DNA from: Bulleidia sp.
Lineage (GTDB): Bacteria > Bacillota_I > Bacilli_A > Erysipelotrichales > Erysipelotrichaceae
Assembly (NCBI GenBank): GCA_016293365.1
Contig: JAEDEK010000091.1
Span: forward strand, 1 to 7,888
Length of the DNA stretch: 7,888 nucleotides
Reading direction: 5' to 3'
Below the pieces are notes generated by a model, which saw nothing but the letters and a program-made list of their open reading frames with translations, did not search any database and was not told the origin of the DNA. How positions within the stretch are numbered: the first letter of the stretch is position 1; each line of letters opens with the position of its first letter. This document shows, piece by piece, positions 6,805 through 7,888 of this stretch. The translations under genes were made by a program, and so were the position numbers.

Positions 6805-7308
6805 TCAGTTATCAACGATTCGGACAATGACCTCATCAGAGACACCGTCATAGGGATTCCTGATATTTTCCACGATATACCATCCATTGCCACTGTCTCC
6901 ATATGCAAATGCCTCTTTCAAAGCCAGGTCACGTTCGCCATTATAGTCACTGTAATTGAATTCCTTTGTAACAATTGCCTGATCTCCTGTTCCCTTCTGA
7001 GGAATATCCATTCTTTCAAGCAGCAGATCGATTTCATCTTTGGGCTGTTCCTGTTCCATAGCCTCTTTAAAACGGTTGCCAGCCCCTTCATCCACCTGCT
7101 GCTGATCCTGAATACTATCTTCGCCACTTTCTTCCTTCAATGAAGAAGCCACTTTATCTTCAGTATCCGGATCATCTTTTCCGTTTTGAACACTGGTATA
7201 TACCTGATCCCCATTCTGCACCCGATCCGGCTTCATATTACAGCCGGAACAGCCTGATAAAATGCTTCCCAGCAGTACAATGCATGTAATTTCTGTCAGT
7301 ATTCTCAT
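6805..7308 (-). CDS. small conjugation-region lipoprotein
   Basis: This 167-residue protein begins with a short lipoprotein signal: MR, then the hydrophobic stretch ILTEITCIVLLGSI, then the lipobox LSGC at residues 17-20. Signal peptidase II should cleave before Cys20, leaving a diacylglyceryl-anchored surface protein. A second Cys follows at 23 (CSGC). Residues 25-95 are hydrophilic, rich in Asp, Glu, Gln and Ser, and probably disordered. The C-terminal part (about 110-167) looks folded, alternating aromatic and charged residues (FNYSDYNGERD, GNGWYIVENI) and ending IVRIVDN. I do not recognise the family. The ATG at 7308 is only 2 nt past the hydrolase stop and has a strong AGGAGAG site, so the two genes are almost certainly co-expressed. 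A role in anchoring the hydrolase, in channel assembly or in entry exclusion is possible, but the sequence does not show which. A terminator-like hairpin follows the stop. Confidence 0.82.
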   Translation of the reverse strand: MRILTEITCIVLLGSILSGCSGCNMKPDRVQNGDQVYTSVQNGKDDPDTEDKVASSLKEESGEDSIQDQQQVDEGAGNRFKEAMEQEQPKDEIDLLLERMDIPQKGTGDQAIVTKEFNYSDYNGERDLALKEAFAYGDSGNGWYIVENIRNPYDGVSDEVIVRIVDN

Positions 7309-7310
7309 AA

Positions 7311-7888
7311 TTACTCTCCTGTATAGCGTAAAACGCCATCCCAGCCATCATTCCAGTAAGGGGTGATGGAAATCTCATCCCCGGTCTGATCACCCTGTAA
7401 ACGGCCTGAAATGCCACCATATTCGTCGCAGTGTGCGCCGACATTCTGGTTGTCACCGATGTATATTTCCGTATGTGTCTGGATATTCAGAAGAATATCT
7501 CCCGGGAGCAGTGGACATCTTCCTGTTCTGACTGCTGTTTCCGACATGCTGCCCAGTTGTGCAGCTGATATCCATGTCCATCCATCGATCTTTGTGAAGA
7601 TATCCTTCATGTAATGTGTGGAAGTAATCGGTACATTGAATCCGGCTTCCCGTAATGCATAACACACCAGCGAAGAACAGTCATAATCCGGCCCGTGTCT
7701 GTTAGGCTGCGAATATCCATGCGAATCGTCTTCTGCAATTTCCTTCGCCCAGCTGACATACTGATCTACCTTTCCCCCACTGACACGGATATATCCATAA
7801 ACAATTCTGGCAATCTCCACAGTTTCTCTGTATCTGTTGTCTTTTTTCAGATTGACTCCCGTATACATGCCAAGTCTGTCCCATGTCG
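7311..7888 (-). CDS. NlpC/P60-like peptidoglycan hydrolase, C-terminal part (5' end beyond window)
   Basis: The frame is open from the right edge to a TAA at 7311-7313. About 192 codons are visible. The first ATG in the window (7868) has no ribosome site and open coding sequence before it (TWDRLG), so it is very likely internal and the N-terminus is missing. Numbering from that Met, a catalytic Cys lies in DYDCSS (Cys64), a His in THTEIYIG (His132), and a candidate third catalytic residue at His146 (GAHCDEYGG). GDQTGDEISITPYW followed by a C-terminal VLRYTG resembles phage- and element-borne cysteine amidase/endopeptidases of the NlpC/P60 superfamily. The missing upstream part could carry a lysozyme-like domain, as in bifunctional VirB1-type hydrolases of Gram-positive T4SSs; that is inference. 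Its likely job is to cut peptidoglycan peptides locally so the conjugation channel can cross the wall. It is followed after 2 nt by the lipoprotein gene. Confidence 0.88.
   Translation of the reverse strand, partial: TWDRLGMYTGVNLKKDNRYRETVEIARIVYGYIRVSGGKVDQYVSWAKEIAEDDSHGYSQPNRHGPDYDCSSLVCYALREAGFNVPITSTHYMKDIFTKIDGWTWISAAQLGSMSETAVRTGRCPLLPGDILLNIQTHTEIYIGDNQNVGAHCDEYGGISGRLQGDQTGDEISITPYWNDGWDGVLRYTGE
7314..7320 (-). promoter_or_regulatory. ribosome binding site of the lipoprotein gene
   Basis: The minus strand reads AGGAGAG, followed by TAATT and then the ATG at 7308. The site lies inside the last codons of the hydrolase gene, so ribosomes ending there can re-start at once. This fixes the lipoprotein start. 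Confidence 0.8.

Noticed and set aside
6759..6908. 50-codon N-terminal extension of virD4
   Set aside because: The extra residues overlap the end of the lipoprotein gene in another frame and do not look like a coupling-protein start, while the ATG at 6758 has a GAGGT site and begins just before the first membrane helix.
7866..7868. ATG at 7868 as the true start of the wall hydrolase
   Set aside because: The frame stays open to the window edge and no ribosome site precedes this ATG, so it is best read as an internal Met.

Overview
The window is an internal slice of a conjugative transfer region (type IV secretion, T4SS) of the kind found in integrative and conjugative elements of low-to-moderate GC Bacillota. 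I infer this from the protein families (VirD4/TraG coupling ATPase, PrgI-like membrane protein, VirB4 ATPase, NlpC/P60-type wall hydrolase, small lipoprotein), from purine-rich Shine-Dalgarno sites before nearly every start, and from A/T-leaning composition. Nothing here fixes a genus. No integrase, relaxase, attachment site, rRNA, tRNA, CRISPR array or insertion sequence is visible.

All genes lie on the minus strand, so transcription runs from right to left. In that order: (1) the C-terminal part of a cell-wall hydrolase (7311-7888, cut by the right edge); (2) a lipoprotein starting 2 nt after it (6805-7308); (3) a 46-nt gap with a terminator-like hairpin; (4) the VirD4-type coupling ATPase (4392-6758); (5) a 106-nt gap with an inverted repeat; (6) a protein with two S1/OB-like segments and a possible third (3143-4285); (7) a 59-nt gap with a second terminator-like hairpin; (8) a PrgI-like two-helix membrane protein with a lysine-rich tail (2469-3083); (9) a VirB4-type ATPase that overlaps it by 23 nt and runs off the left edge (1-2491, 830 codons visible, nearly a full family length).

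By family knowledge, the hydrolase locally opens peptidoglycan, the PrgI-like protein and VirB4 form the inner-membrane energised core of the channel, and the VirD4 ATPase brings the relaxase-DNA substrate to it. The lipoprotein is presumably an exported surface component and the S1-like protein a nucleic-acid-binding accessory; both roles are inference. The most unusual points are the S1/OB-like protein placed between coupling protein and channel genes, and two intrinsic-terminator-like hairpins inside an otherwise co-directional operon, which split it into three expression blocks.
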